A stretch of DNA of 64,000 nucleotides from Acidobacteriota bacterium (GCA_009694745.1 SHUF01000002.1:1-64000); one strand, 5' to 3'; shown: positions 46,565 to 54,105, numbered from the stretch's first letter. Made by a program: numbers and translations. Notes: a model not told the origin generated them from the sequence alone.

Positions 46565-46849
46565 ATGGGTGAGGCACTCGGAATGGTCGAGACAAAGGGG
46601 TTGGTCGCGATGATCGAAGCGGCCGACGCGATGGTCAAGGCCGCCAAGGTGACACTGGTCGGATGGGAAAAGATCGGCGCAGGTTACGTCACGGCGATCG
46701 TGCGCGGCGACGTGGCGGCGGTCAAGGCTGCCACCGACGCCGGCGCGGCAGCGGCGCGCCGTGTGGGTGAACTGGTGTCGGTGCACGTCATTCCGCGTCC
46801 ACACGCGAACCTCGAGGACGTGCTGCCGATCGGCAAAGCGGCGAAGTAG
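46565..46849 (+). CDS. Microcompartment shell hexamer protein (BMC-H)
   Basis: 94 residues, one BMC domain of the PduA/EutM type: '[20 protein letters not shown]', '[20 protein letters not shown]', '[20 protein letters not shown]'. It forms hexagonal tiles whose central pore is lined by the loop after 'GWEKIGAGY'. The start ATG 46565 has GAGGAGGGG upstream; extension to 46523 lacks homology. It is the only hexamer-forming shell gene here, so the facets would be made of this protein alone unless others exist elsewhere. Confidence 0.93.
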   Translation: MGEALGMVETKGLVAMIEAADAMVKAAKVTLVGWEKIGAGYVTAIVRGDVAAVKAATDAGAAAARRVGELVSVHVIPRPHANLEDVLPIGKAAK

Positions 46850-46858
46850 GCGCGCCGG

Positions 46859-47152
46859 GTGATTCTCGCCAAGGTCGTCGGCACGGTCGTCGCGACCCGC
46901 AAAGACGAGCGGCTCGTGGCCAGCAAGTTGCTGGTGGCGCGGCCTCTCGACGCGTCTGGGAACCCCGACGGCAACTACGTGGTGGCGGTCGATACCGTTG
47001 CCGCTGGCGTGGGCGAGACGGTGCTCATCGTCTCCGGCAGTTCCGCGCGGATGGCGCAGGGCTTCAAAGACTGTCCCATCGACGCAGCCATCATCGGTAT
47101 CGTCGATCAGGTGGACACACCCGGCGCGCTTCCGTCCCCAGCAAAGAAATAG
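46859..47152 (+). CDS. Microcompartment vertex protein 1 (BMC-P, EutN/CcmL)
   Basis: 97 residues from GTG 46859: 'ILAKVVGTVVATRKDERLVA', 'SKLLVARPLD', 'VVAVDTVAAGVGETVLIVSG' and 'PIDAAIIGIVDQVDTPG'. This is the EutN/CcmL pentamer fold that caps the vertices of BMC shells. It is first of three tandem BMC-P genes with spacings of 2-3 bp, so all three are translated together with the BMC-H gene 9 bp upstream. Confidence 0.93.
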   Translation: MILAKVVGTVVATRKDERLVASKLLVARPLDASGNPDGNYVVAVDTVAAGVGETVLIVSGSSARMAQGFKDCPIDAAIIGIVDQVDTPGALPSPAKK

Positions 47153-47154
47153 TC

Positions 47155-47421
47155 GTGCAGCTCGCGAGAGTGATCGGCAACGTGGTGTCCACGGTGAAAG
47201 ATCCGAACCTGAGCGGCCACACGCTGCTGATGCTCCAGCCCATCACGCACGATCGCAAGCCAGTGGGCCGCGCGGTGGTAGCCCTCGACGCGATGGGCGC
47301 GGGCGTGGGCGAACATGTGTTTTTTGTTCGCGGACGTGAGGCAACCTTTCCGTTTTTCCCCGGCGAACCGCCCGCCGACGCGTGCGTCGTGGGCATCGTT
47401 GATTCCTGGGACGTCGAGTAG
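47155..47421 (+). CDS. Microcompartment vertex protein 2 (BMC-P)
   Basis: 88 residues from GTG 47155: 'QLARVIGNVVSTVKDPNLSG', 'HTLLMLQPITHDRKPVGRAV', 'ALDAMGAGVGEHVFFVRGRE', then 'ADACVVGIVDSWDVE'. It is a EutN/CcmL pentamer but more divergent than its neighbours in the loop after 'FVRGREA' ('TFPFFPGEPP'), which replaces the usual Arg/Lys-rich helix. Three different pentamers in one locus are typical of planctomycete/verrucomicrobial-type BMC clusters. Confidence 0.92.
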   Translation: MQLARVIGNVVSTVKDPNLSGHTLLMLQPITHDRKPVGRAVVALDAMGAGVGEHVFFVRGREATFPFFPGEPPADACVVGIVDSWDVE

Positions 47422-47424
47422 GCC

Positions 47425-47697
47425 ATGCAGATCGGGCGCGTGATCGGGACGCTTGTCGCGACCAGGAAACATCACAAGATTGAGGGCGCGAAGCTGCTGC
47501 TGGTGCAACCGCTCACGCTCGAAGGCGCGCCGAAGGGTTCGGCGGTGTTGACCATTGACTCGGTGGGCGCGGGCGTCGGTGAAACGGTGCTGATCGTGAT
47601 CGAAGGCAAAGCCGCCGGAGATGCCCTGCGACGCAAGGCGGCGCCTGTGGACGCGGCGATCATCGGCATCGTGGATACTCTGACGGTGGAAGGATGA
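47425..47697 (+). CDS. Microcompartment vertex protein 3 (BMC-P)
   Basis: 90 residues: 'QIGRVIGTLVATRKHHKIEG', 'AKLLLVQPLTLEGAPKGSAV', 'TIDSVGAGVGETVLIVIEGK', 'PVDAAIIGIVDTLTVEG'. A standard EutN/CcmL pentamer, closest to the first one. Its stop overlaps the ATG of the small Cys/His protein by 4 bp, which links that unknown gene to shell synthesis. Confidence 0.93.
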   Translation: MQIGRVIGTLVATRKHHKIEGAKLLLVQPLTLEGAPKGSAVLTIDSVGAGVGETVLIVIEGKAAGDALRRKAAPVDAAIIGIVDTLTVEG

Positions 47698-47930
47698 ACG
47701 AAGCTGAACTTCGGTCCCTCGTGCGCACCGCCGTGGCCCGGCACCTGGGTCATACACCGCCGGCGATGCCCGTTGCCCCGGCCGCCGCTCCGTTCGTCGT
47801 GCATGCCCCAATGACGCTGGTATCCAGCCACTCGTTGTACGCCGGGCTCGTCAACGTCACTGACGACTGCCTGATTGAGCCCGCCGTGAAGTGCGATCAC
47901 TGTGGCTACTGCAAGTCACATGGACATTGA
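47694..47930 (+). CDS. Small BMC-associated protein with targeting-like helix and CxxCGYC-H motif
   Basis: 78 residues in three parts: an N-terminal amphipathic helix 'MNEAELRSLVRTAVARHLGH' resembling a shell-targeting peptide, a Pro/Ala/Val linker, and the C-terminus 'VKCDHCGYCKSHGH' with three Cys and several His that could bind a metal or a cluster. I recognise no named family. Its ATG overlaps the third vertex gene, so it is part of the BMC operon. It might be a lumen protein delivered by the helix; a fragment of a larger BMC enzyme's N-terminus is another possibility, but the Cys/His end and clean stop argue for a complete gene. Confidence 0.7.
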   Translation: MNEAELRSLVRTAVARHLGHTPPAMPVAPAAAPFVVHAPMTLVSSHSLYAGLVNVTDDCLIEPAVKCDHCGYCKSHGH

Positions 47931-47959
47931 AACTGGGGAACTTAGGAACTGGGGAACTG

Positions 47960-48640
47960 GTGGAGACGGGGTTGACACGTTCGAACGTTGTGCCGGTTCT
48001 TAAGGCAGTCGGCAAGGCGATCCGGTTGATGGAAGAGCCGGCGGTTGAGAAGATCGCTGAAGAAACGCACGACGATCCGTTTCGGGTGCTCATCGCCACG
48101 TTGCTTTCCGCGCAGACGAAGGACGCGGTGACGGCCGGGGCCTCCGCGCGGCTCTTCAAGGTGGCGCACACGCCAAAGACGATGGCGGCGCTGACGGTGG
48201 GGCGAATCGAGCGGCTGATCTATCCCGTCAGTTTTTATCGGACCAAGGCGCGGCATGTGAAGCAGGCGTGTCGGCAGATTCTGGATGATTTTGGCGGCGT
48301 AGTGCCGCGCACGATGGAAGAGCTGTTGACGCTGGCAGGGGTGGGCCGGAAGACGGCCAACCTCGTGCTGATTCTCTCGCACGCGAGCCAGGACAACATC
48401 TGCGTGGATACGCATGTCCACCGCATTTCGAATCGTCTGGGCTGGGTAAAGACGCGGACGCCCGATCAAACCGAACAGGCGCTGTATCGGGTGGTGCCGC
48501 GCAAGTGGTGGCCCGATGTAAATTTGTATCTGGTCACGTGGGGCCAGAATGTGTGCAAGCCGGTGTATCCGCGGTGCCGCGCGTGTGTGGTGTCGGCGAT
48601 GTGTCCCCGCAAGGGTGTGACACGGGAGAGTCGCGCATGA
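47960..48640 (+). CDS. nth: Endonuclease III
   Basis: DNA glycosylase/AP lyase for oxidised pyrimidines. Helix-hairpin-helix 'LLTLAGVGRKTANLVLI' holds the catalytic Lys, 'ICVDTHVHRISNRLGWV' the catalytic Asp, and the [4Fe-4S] ligands fit C-x6-C-x2-C-x5-C in 'CKPVYPRCRACVVSAMC'. GTG 47960 gives 226 residues; TTG 47972 is an alternative. Directly upstream, 47935-47960, is a tandem run of GGGGAACT-like units. Its stop overlaps the start of the cyclophilin gene. Confidence 0.93.
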   Translation: METGLTRSNVVPVLKAVGKAIRLMEEPAVEKIAEETHDDPFRVLIATLLSAQTKDAVTAGASARLFKVAHTPKTMAALTVGRIERLIYPVSFYRTKARHVKQACRQILDDFGGVVPRTMEELLTLAGVGRKTANLVLILSHASQDNICVDTHVHRISNRLGWVKTRTPDQTEQALYRVVPRKWWPDVNLYLVTWGQNVCKPVYPRCRACVVSAMCPRKGVTRESRA

Positions 48641-49221
48641 AACGACAATTCTTCGCAATGATGGCGTTCGTGGTGGTGGCTGGGAGTGCGCTGGTGCTTG
48701 CCCTGCCGGCGTCCGCGGTCAGGCCCGAGCCCGGGCGTTTGATCCAGCTGGCCGGCAATCCCACGCTGGTGCTCGACACCGCGAAGGGCGTGATCGAAAT
48801 CGAGTTGCTGCGCGGCGACGCCCCGAAGAGCGTGGACTTTATCGTTGCCCTGGTTGAAAAGAACTTCTATCGCGGACTCAGGTTCCATAGGGCGGAGCGA
48901 GGCCTCGTGCAGGTGGGGGATTCGGCGTCGCGGGATGTGTCGAAGAAGGAGTGGTGGGGGCGTAGCGCCCCGACCTCGACGATCGGCGTGGCCGAGATCT
49001 CCAGAAAATTGATCCACGTACGGGGCATGGTGGGTCTCGCGCACACCGGAAATCCCCAGCTTGCAGGCAGCCAGTTCTACATCATGAAAGAAGCCAGCCC
49101 ATCGTTGAACGGCAAGTACACGATCATCGGGCGGGTGCGCGTGGGCATGCCTGTCGTCGATACGGTGAAGTTCGCCGACGTGCTCAAGCAGGCGACGATC
49201 AAAGTGGCAGTCCCGAAGTAG
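48637..49221 (+). CDS. Secreted cyclophilin-type peptidyl-prolyl isomerase
   Basis: 194 residues. A signal peptide ('MMAFVVVAGSALVLALPASA') leads to a cyclophilin fold: 'VLDTAKGVIEIELLRGDAPK', 'LVEKNFYRGLRFHRAERGLV', 'RGMVGLAHTGNPQLAGSQFY' and 'NGKYTIIGRVRVGMPVVDTV'. The catalytic region 'FHR' is present; the Gln of the usual 'SQFFI' is conserved in 'GSQFYIM'. It likely folds periplasmic proteins. The 3' end overlaps the convergent DUF72 gene by 23 bp. Confidence 0.88.
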   Translation: MKRQFFAMMAFVVVAGSALVLALPASAVRPEPGRLIQLAGNPTLVLDTAKGVIEIELLRGDAPKSVDFIVALVEKNFYRGLRFHRAERGLVQVGDSASRDVSKKEWWGRSAPTSTIGVAEISRKLIHVRGMVGLAHTGNPQLAGSQFYIMKEASPSLNGKYTIIGRVRVGMPVVDTVKFADVLKQATIKVAVPK

Positions 49222-50116
49222 TCACGATCCCTTCGAGGTCGGGGTACCGGTTCACCATTTCACGTTCATAGAGGCCGGGTACGTTCTGGCCCAGTTGTGA
49301 CCTGAGCACCGCGGCGTTCGCCACGGCCTTGGCCGAGAAGTGGTTGTTCATGAAGGCCATCACCTTGCGGCCCGTCTGCGCTGCCTCAGCCGCCGCCACC
49401 GCGAACGGCTCCAATTCCGCCGGCGAATACAGGTAGTTGTACCTGTCCTCCGCCTGCTCATGACTCCACCATGCGTCTGCGTTCCGTCCGTGCATCCGGA
49501 CATAAACAACCTCTGAGGTCGTTTCCGGAAAATTCAGAGAAACGACCTCAGAGGTCCTTTCTGGATCGTCCGCGATCACCAACCCCGCGCGGCCTGAAGC
49601 AAGACGCGCGGAGGTCTCGGCGCCGGGCGCGAACCACGAGCGATGGCGCAGTTCCACCGCGAGCGGGTAGCCGGCGAACGCCTCGAGCACCCACGACAGG
49701 TACTCGCGCATTGGCGCGTCGGCGTGAAAACTCGACGGAAACTGCACGAGCAGCGCGGCCATTCGGCCCGCATCAACGAGCGGCGCCACGCCTGCGCGGA
49801 AGGCGTCCACGTCGCCCAACGACAGACTCCAGTCCTTCACCCCGGCTCGAGCCAGGTACATGTCAGGGTGCGTGAACTTCTGGAACAACTTGATCGCGAA
49901 CTGAAAATCCGCCGGCGTGCGGCTCACCCACTTGTCGACCAATCCGGGATCCGGCATCCGGTAAAACGTCGAGTTCACTTCGACGATGTCGAAATGCTCG
50001 GCGTAGTAGCGCAATTCATCAAACCCGCGCGGACGCCGCGCGGGATAGAACACCCCATTCCACGTGCCTTTGCCGGTGGGGTAGTTCCAGCTGGAGGTGC
50101 CGACGCGGATGCTCAT
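49199..50116 (-). CDS. DUF72 family protein (YecE-like)
   Basis: 305-residue TIM-barrel family of unknown function: 'IRVGTSSWNYPTGKGTWNGV', 'FYPARRPRGFDELRYYAEHF', 'DIVEVNSTFYRMPDPGLVDK', 'FQFAIKLFQKFTH', 'LLVQFPSSFHADA', 'AVELRHRSWF', 'YVRMHGRNADAWW' and 'RKVMAFMNNHFSAKAV' are all family blocks. Between 'GLVIADDPE' and 'YVRMHGRN' lies 'RTSEVVSLNFPETTSEVV', encoded by a palindromic repeat inserted in frame. It is convergent with the cyclophilin gene. Confidence 0.88.
   Translation of the reverse strand: MSIRVGTSSWNYPTGKGTWNGVFYPARRPRGFDELRYYAEHFDIVEVNSTFYRMPDPGLVDKWVSRTPADFQFAIKLFQKFTHPDMYLARAGVKDWSLSLGDVDAFRAGVAPLVDAGRMAALLVQFPSSFHADAPMREYLSWVLEAFAGYPLAVELRHRSWFAPGAETSARLASGRAGLVIADDPERTSEVVSLNFPETTSEVVYVRMHGRNADAWWSHEQAEDRYNYLYSPAELEPFAVAAAEAAQTGRKVMAFMNNHFSAKAVANAAVLRSQLGQNVPGLYEREMVNRYPDLEGIVTTSGLPL
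49504..49560. repeat. 57-bp palindrome-pair element inside the DUF72 gene
   Basis: Two 21-bp palindromes centred on CCTC-W-GAGG (49504-49524 and 49540-49560), the second with core GACCTCAGAGGTC, are separated by 15 bp (CCGGAAAATTCAGAG). Each has one mismatch in its outer part. It is the same element type as in queA and is translated through without a stop. Confidence 0.85.
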
Positions 50117-50578
50117 CCTCCAGCCATGATGCCATCAGGCACGGCGTTTCATTTGTCATCATCGTGTCGGGCGCCCGGCCGCCCCAGTTAAACGTGTATA
50201 GGTCACTGGAAGCGACGGCGGCAGCCCAGAGGCCGATCACCAAGACCCCGACTACGATCAGAGCGGCCGTCCTATTGGAACTATGCGCGCGCCGCTTCAC
50301 CGAAGTGATGTTGCTGATCTCGAACCTCGTGCCGTCGCTCGCGATGATGGCGTCGGGGGTCACACTCTGTAATGTGAACTGCGCAGACGCGCCATCTCGT
50401 AGGGTGACACGAACGGTGTCACCTGCCTGCACCGCCCAATAGGGTTGCCTGCGATCGTTCGAACGACGGGGACCTGGTGCAGACTCGTGCAGCTCGCGGT
50501 AGCCACAGTTAGCGCCGTGAGCGCGCAGACCAGATTCCGTGCGAGCGTGACCGGGCGTCGATGATTCATTCGCGGCAT
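50019..50578 (-). pseudogene. Frameshifted lipoprotein with SH3-like and membrane segments
   Basis: The first frame (ATG 50578) gives 'LVCALTALTVATASCTSLHQ', a lipoprotein signal with a Cys after TAS. From about 50440 homology-like sequence continues in the next frame: 'YWAVQAGDTVRVTLRDGASA', 'QFTLQSVTPDAIIASDGTRF' and a membrane helix 'TAALIVVGVLVIGLWAAAVA'. The two would be joined by restoring one base between about 50445 and 50480. The end of the second frame overlaps the 5' end of the DUF72 gene by 98 bp, so the true C-terminus may be lost as well. No known function. Confidence 0.55.
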
Positions 50579-50608
50579 GGGGCACCTCCTTCGTGCTCAG
50601 AGAGCGAG

Positions 50609-51127
50609 TCATCGCCGCGCATTGAAACCCGCAAGCAGGCTCACGCGCACGCCGGACTTGGAGGGCACGACCGCAAGATTCACCGGGACGTTGAGGTTGC
50701 CGACACGCAGCGTCATCCCCGCCGCAACGGCCATGGCTGAGCCGGCCGGCGTGAGGTTGGGGCCCACCGCAAACTCGATGCCCTTCGCCGTCCGAAATCT
50801 CACCAGCCAGCTCACACTCGGCAGGAAGGCACCCTGGTCGATGCCACCGACCAAGAGGATCCACTCGGTGATGGCAGTTGCGCCGTTCTCACTGGAGAGA
50901 AACCGTTTCTCCTTCTGCCAGCCGAACTGGCTGACGAAGGAGTCCACTTCAACGTCGTGCTCCCCCCGAAGTGTGCGGACGACTCCGTCGCTCAGAAAGG
51001 TGATGCCGATGCGCGGCCCCGACAGGTTCATGGTCTCGGGCCGGCGAAGAGGAGACGGCTCCTGAGCGGCGGCGGCACGCGGAAGTAGCGAAAGGCCAAG
51101 TACGAGCAACGAGGCAAATCGTGTCAT
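50609..51127 (-). CDS. Putative outer-membrane or secreted protein
   Basis: 172 residues from ATG 51127 (GGAGTGCCCC upstream), which begins a signal peptide 'LLVLGLSLLPRAAAAQ'. The mature part has alternating strands ('MNLSGPRIGITFLSDG', 'ILLVGGIDQGAFLPSVSWLV', 'GMTLRVGNLNVPVNLAVVPS') compatible with a small eight-stranded barrel. No family recognised. It is followed by the frameshifted lipoprotein gene on the same strand. Confidence 0.6.
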   Translation of the reverse strand: MTRFASLLVLGLSLLPRAAAAQEPSPLRRPETMNLSGPRIGITFLSDGVVRTLRGEHDVEVDSFVSQFGWQKEKRFLSSENGATAITEWILLVGGIDQGAFLPSVSWLVRFRTAKGIEFAVGPNLTPAGSAMAVAAGMTLRVGNLNVPVNLAVVPSKSGVRVSLLAGFNARR

Positions 51128-51323
51128 GGGGCACTCCGATATAGGCGAAACTGCACTCATGCGGTCCTGCAAGCGCGACAGTACGGCCGCAGGGGCGTCG
51201 AAGTCGTGAGGAGGGACGGAGGAATGTCTGAGGAAACCGTGTCGGACGCGCCGATCAACGTCTTGGAGGCAGCGTCAGGTCGTGTGGCCGTGCGGCCCGC
51301 CGCTCGCGGCTATTCTCTGACCA
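51128..51323. other. Intergenic, nothing recognised
   Basis: The stretch upstream of the outer-membrane-type gene has short open frames without resemblance to proteins. It probably contains that gene's promoter and ends where the duplicated rnd tail begins. Confidence 0.3.
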
Positions 51324-51525
51324 GACACCACCGCCAGAATCTCCTCTCCGTACAACTCCCGTCGCCGCGGCCCAAAATCGGCAATGCCGGCCAGATCGTC
51401 GAGGGTGCGCGGTGGACGCTGCGACAGGTCGTGGAGGGTCGTGGAAGGCAGGATGACGTCCGAGCCGGGGCGCAGCCAGATACATGTCGGGGGAAAACGT
51501 CGAGTTCACCGCGACGATAGTGACG
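51324..51525. pseudogene. Scar of neighbouring genes: duplicated 3' end of rnd plus a DUF72 scrap
   Basis: Bases 51324-51463 match 52982-53121, the last codons and 3' end of the ribonuclease D gene, over 140 bp without gaps and with about 12 mismatches by eye. Directly after it, 51474-51520 resembles two separated pieces of the DUF72 gene ('GCCAGATACATGTCGGGG' and 'AAAACGTCGAGTTCAC') joined by a deletion. The scar lies just before the radical SAM gene, whose other side is the intact rnd 3' end. Confidence 0.7.
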
Positions 51526-52949
51526 AATGCTGTTCCGCCACGCGCGAAGCGCCGTATCATCCCCGTTTCATATCCCTGAACTACCTGGCGACCTGCTTCC
51601 AGTGCACGTGGCCGTGGGAGATGCTTGTCATGCTCTGCGACGGTCGCATCGTCTGTGGCTGTGCCGACCCGTTGGCGAAGCGCGTGTTGGGCGACGCGAA
51701 AACGGCCTCGATCGAACACATCTGGAACGGATCGACGCTCAACGCGCTCCGAAGAGATATGAATGCCGCTGGATCGAAGTTCTGCGGCGACTGCGCGCTG
51801 AAGCGACCCCTCGAGCCTGGTGAGGTGCCGGTGGTCCAAGCACTCGACGCCGGCCGCCATCCGTCGCGGATGTTCATCGAGTGCACGGCGGCCTGCAACA
51901 TCTCGTGTTATCAGGCGTGCTGCGCACTCGAGACCGGGATCACGCGCACGCGGCAGGCGGGCATGCTCGACTTCGAGCTGTTCCGCAAGGTCATCGACGA
52001 AGTGGGGCCGACGCTCAGCCGCATCGACTTCTTCAACTACGGAGAAGCCTTTCTGCACAAGCGAGCGGTCGAGATGTGCGAGTACATCAAGAGCCAGTTC
52101 CCGCATGTCTATCTCTACACGAGCACGAACGGCCTTGCGCTCAGCGAGGAACAGGCCAGGCGGCTGGTGCATTCTGGCATCGACGAGGTGACGTTCTCGA
52201 TCGACGGCGCACGCGCCGAGTCGTACGTGCAGTACCGTCAACGGAATAAGTTCGATGTCGCGACGCGCAATCTCCGCGCGATGGCCGCCGAGAAACGCGA
52301 CAGTGGTCGCGACCTGCCGCACATCAACTGGCGCTACATCCTGTTCAAATGGAACGACAGCGACGAAGAGATGGAACTGGCGCGCCAGTTGGCGCTGGAG
52401 ATGGGGGTGGACCGGCTCTGCTGGGAAATCACCGATCACCCAGAAGATGCATTCTCGCGCCGGTTCCTGCGCGGGACGCCGGCGGTCGAGTCAATCCGTG
52501 TCGAGACCTGGGACGACAGTAACATCGGCAACGCGATACCAGGCGCGACACCGCGTGCGCAGATCGAGATCGAGTGCGAGACGTCACCCGACGTCTGGCA
52601 TCCGGCCGAGCAGTTGACGACGTCTGCGGGCGAGTCGTTCGTGATCAGAGCGCGTGTGCACAACCTGTCCACGCGGCTATTTCCCGCCGACGCGACCTAC
52701 AGCCGCCGGTTCGTCCGGCTCGGCGCGCAACTTGCCGACCAATCGGGCGCTCTCGTCAATCGCGATTTCTCACGTGCTGGCCTTCCGCACATCGTCGCCC
52801 CTGGCGGCGCCGCGCAATTCTGGGTGAGGCTGCCGTCTCCGCCGGTGCCTGGACGCTACACGTTGAAGTTCGACCTCGTGTCCGAAGGCATCGACTGGTT
52901 CGAGCGATGCGGGTCACCGACGACGACGGTGCCGCTTGTTGTGGGTTGA
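51453..52949 (+). CDS. Radical SAM protein with leading Cys-rich domain and C-terminal beta-sandwich
   Basis: Conserved sequence begins near 51555. First comes a SPASM-like block, 'MLCDGRIVCGCADPLAKRVL' to 'NGSTLNALRRDMNA' and 'FCGDCALKRPLEPG', normally found after, not before, the radical SAM core. Then the core: 'FIECTAACNISCYQACCALE' in place of the usual CxxxCxxC, 'RIDFFNYGEAFLHKRAVEMC', 'TSTNGLALSEEQARRLVHSG', 'VTFSIDGARAESYVQYR'. The last 130 residues ('HIVAPGGAAQFWVRLPSPPV', 'GRYTLKFDLVSEGIDWF') resemble the sugar-binding C-terminal domain of Wzt-type O-antigen transporters. The only in-frame start upstream of the conserved part, ATG 51453, lies in the duplicated scar, so the native start may be lost. 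Substrate unknown. Confidence 0.75.
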   Translation: MTSEPGRSQIHVGGKRRVHRDDSDECCSATREAPYHPRFISLNYLATCFQCTWPWEMLVMLCDGRIVCGCADPLAKRVLGDAKTASIEHIWNGSTLNALRRDMNAAGSKFCGDCALKRPLEPGEVPVVQALDAGRHPSRMFIECTAACNISCYQACCALETGITRTRQAGMLDFELFRKVIDEVGPTLSRIDFFNYGEAFLHKRAVEMCEYIKSQFPHVYLYTSTNGLALSEEQARRLVHSGIDEVTFSIDGARAESYVQYRQRNKFDVATRNLRAMAAEKRDSGRDLPHINWRYILFKWNDSDEEMELARQLALEMGVDRLCWEITDHPEDAFSRRFLRGTPAVESIRVETWDDSNIGNAIPGATPRAQIEIECETSPDVWHPAEQLTTSAGESFVIRARVHNLSTRLFPADATYSRRFVRLGAQLADQSGALVNRDFSRAGLPHIVAPGGAAQFWVRLPSPPVPGRYTLKFDLVSEGIDWFERCGSPTTTVPLVVG

Positions 52950-52974
52950 TTCCCGACTCGGACCATGCTGGCAG

Positions 52975-54105
52975 TCATCGTGACACCACCACCAAAATCT
53001 CCTCCCCGTACAACTCCCGTCGCCGCGGACCGAAGTCGGCAATGCCCGCCAGATCATCCAGGGTGCGCGGTGGACGCTGCGACAGGTCGCGGAGGGTCGT
53101 GCGAGGCAGGATGACGTCCGATTCCACGCCGCGGGCATTCGCGCGCGTCTTTCGCCACTGTTGCAGACGATCGTATCGAGCCAGCACATCGTCTGGTGGC
53201 ACCTCGATGATGGGCGCAGGCGGAACGGGTGCGTGCAGCCCTCGCTGGATGGCCGACAGCAACCCCCGCCCATGCCTGTGGACCTGGCCGGGCGTCATGC
53301 CGGGAGTGGCGCTCAGGTCGTCGAGACTTGCCGGCGCGCGAAGGGCAAGTTCCATCAGCACTGGTTCGCCCATCACCTTGAACGGCGGCTGGTTGATTCG
53401 CTCGGCCTGACCCTCGCGATAGTCGAAGACCGCCTGCAGGATTGCGGTCTGACCGGGCGGCAAAGCGCGAGCGCCTTTCACGCGCCAGAACGCCATGGGG
53501 TCTGGCGACGGGCCCGGGGGTTTCGGCCGGACGTGCGCCACACGCTCGAAGTCCTCCTGGGCCTCTGCCCAATGACCGCCTTCGACCAACGCCGCGTGCA
53601 GGCGTTCGCGAAGCGGCAACAGATACCGCGTATCCAGTCGGGCGTAGTCCAGCATGTCGGTCTTCAGAGGACGTCGCCCCCAGTCGGCCCGTTGGTGCGT
53701 CTTGCTCAACGTGACGTCGAACTGCCTATTGAGCACCGCGGCGAGACCCACCTGTGGCCATCCCAGCGTTCGCGCGGCCGACATCGTGTCGAAAATGTTC
53801 GCGAACACGAACGAAAAGTCCCGGCCAAGACCGAGTAGGTCGCCCTCACTGGCGTGGAAGATCTTCTCCTGGTCGGGACTGGCAAAGAACGGCGTCAACC
53901 AGGTCAGATCCGGCACCGCGATCGGATCGACGATGTAGTCGGCGCTGGGCGTGGAGAACTGAATCAGGCACACGCGCTCCCGATAGGCGTGGAGGCTGTT
54001 GGACTCAGTGTCCACGCCAACGGCGGCGCAGGACGCGAGGTCCGCGACGAGACGCCGCAGGCCAGAAGCATCGTCGATGAGAGTGGGCGGCGGAAGCAGC
54101 GACAT
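52975..54105 (-). CDS. rnd: Ribonuclease D (DEDDy exonuclease with HRDC domains)
   Basis: 376 residues from ATG 54105. The 3'-5' exonuclease domain has 'AVGVDTESNSLHAYRERVCL' (first acidic pair), 'KIFHASEGDLLGLGRDF', 'NIFDTMSAARTLGWPQVGLA' and 'MLDYARLDTRYLLPLRERL' (Tyr and last Asp of DEDDy). One or two HRDC domains follow ('QAVFDYREGQAERINQPPFK', 'DLAGIADFGPRRRELYGEEI'). It trims tRNA and other RNA 3' ends. An ATG at 54126 adds seven residues. A diverged duplicate of its 3' end is at 51324-51463. Confidence 0.9.
   Translation of the reverse strand: MSLLPPPTLIDDASGLRRLVADLASCAAVGVDTESNSLHAYRERVCLIQFSTPSADYIVDPIAVPDLTWLTPFFASPDQEKIFHASEGDLLGLGRDFSFVFANIFDTMSAARTLGWPQVGLAAVLNRQFDVTLSKTHQRADWGRRPLKTDMLDYARLDTRYLLPLRERLHAALVEGGHWAEAQEDFERVAHVRPKPPGPSPDPMAFWRVKGARALPPGQTAILQAVFDYREGQAERINQPPFKVMGEPVLMELALRAPASLDDLSATPGMTPGQVHRHGRGLLSAIQRGLHAPVPPAPIIEVPPDDVLARYDRLQQWRKTRANARGVESDVILPRTTLRDLSQRPPRTLDDLAGIADFGPRRRELYGEEILVVVSR

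Noticed and set aside
47935-47960. Tandem GGGGAACT-type units before nth, and GGGAAGTAG units around the peptidase gene, as possible regulatory or CRISPR-like arrays.
   Set aside because: Units are 7-12 bp without spacers; they are simple sequence repeats.
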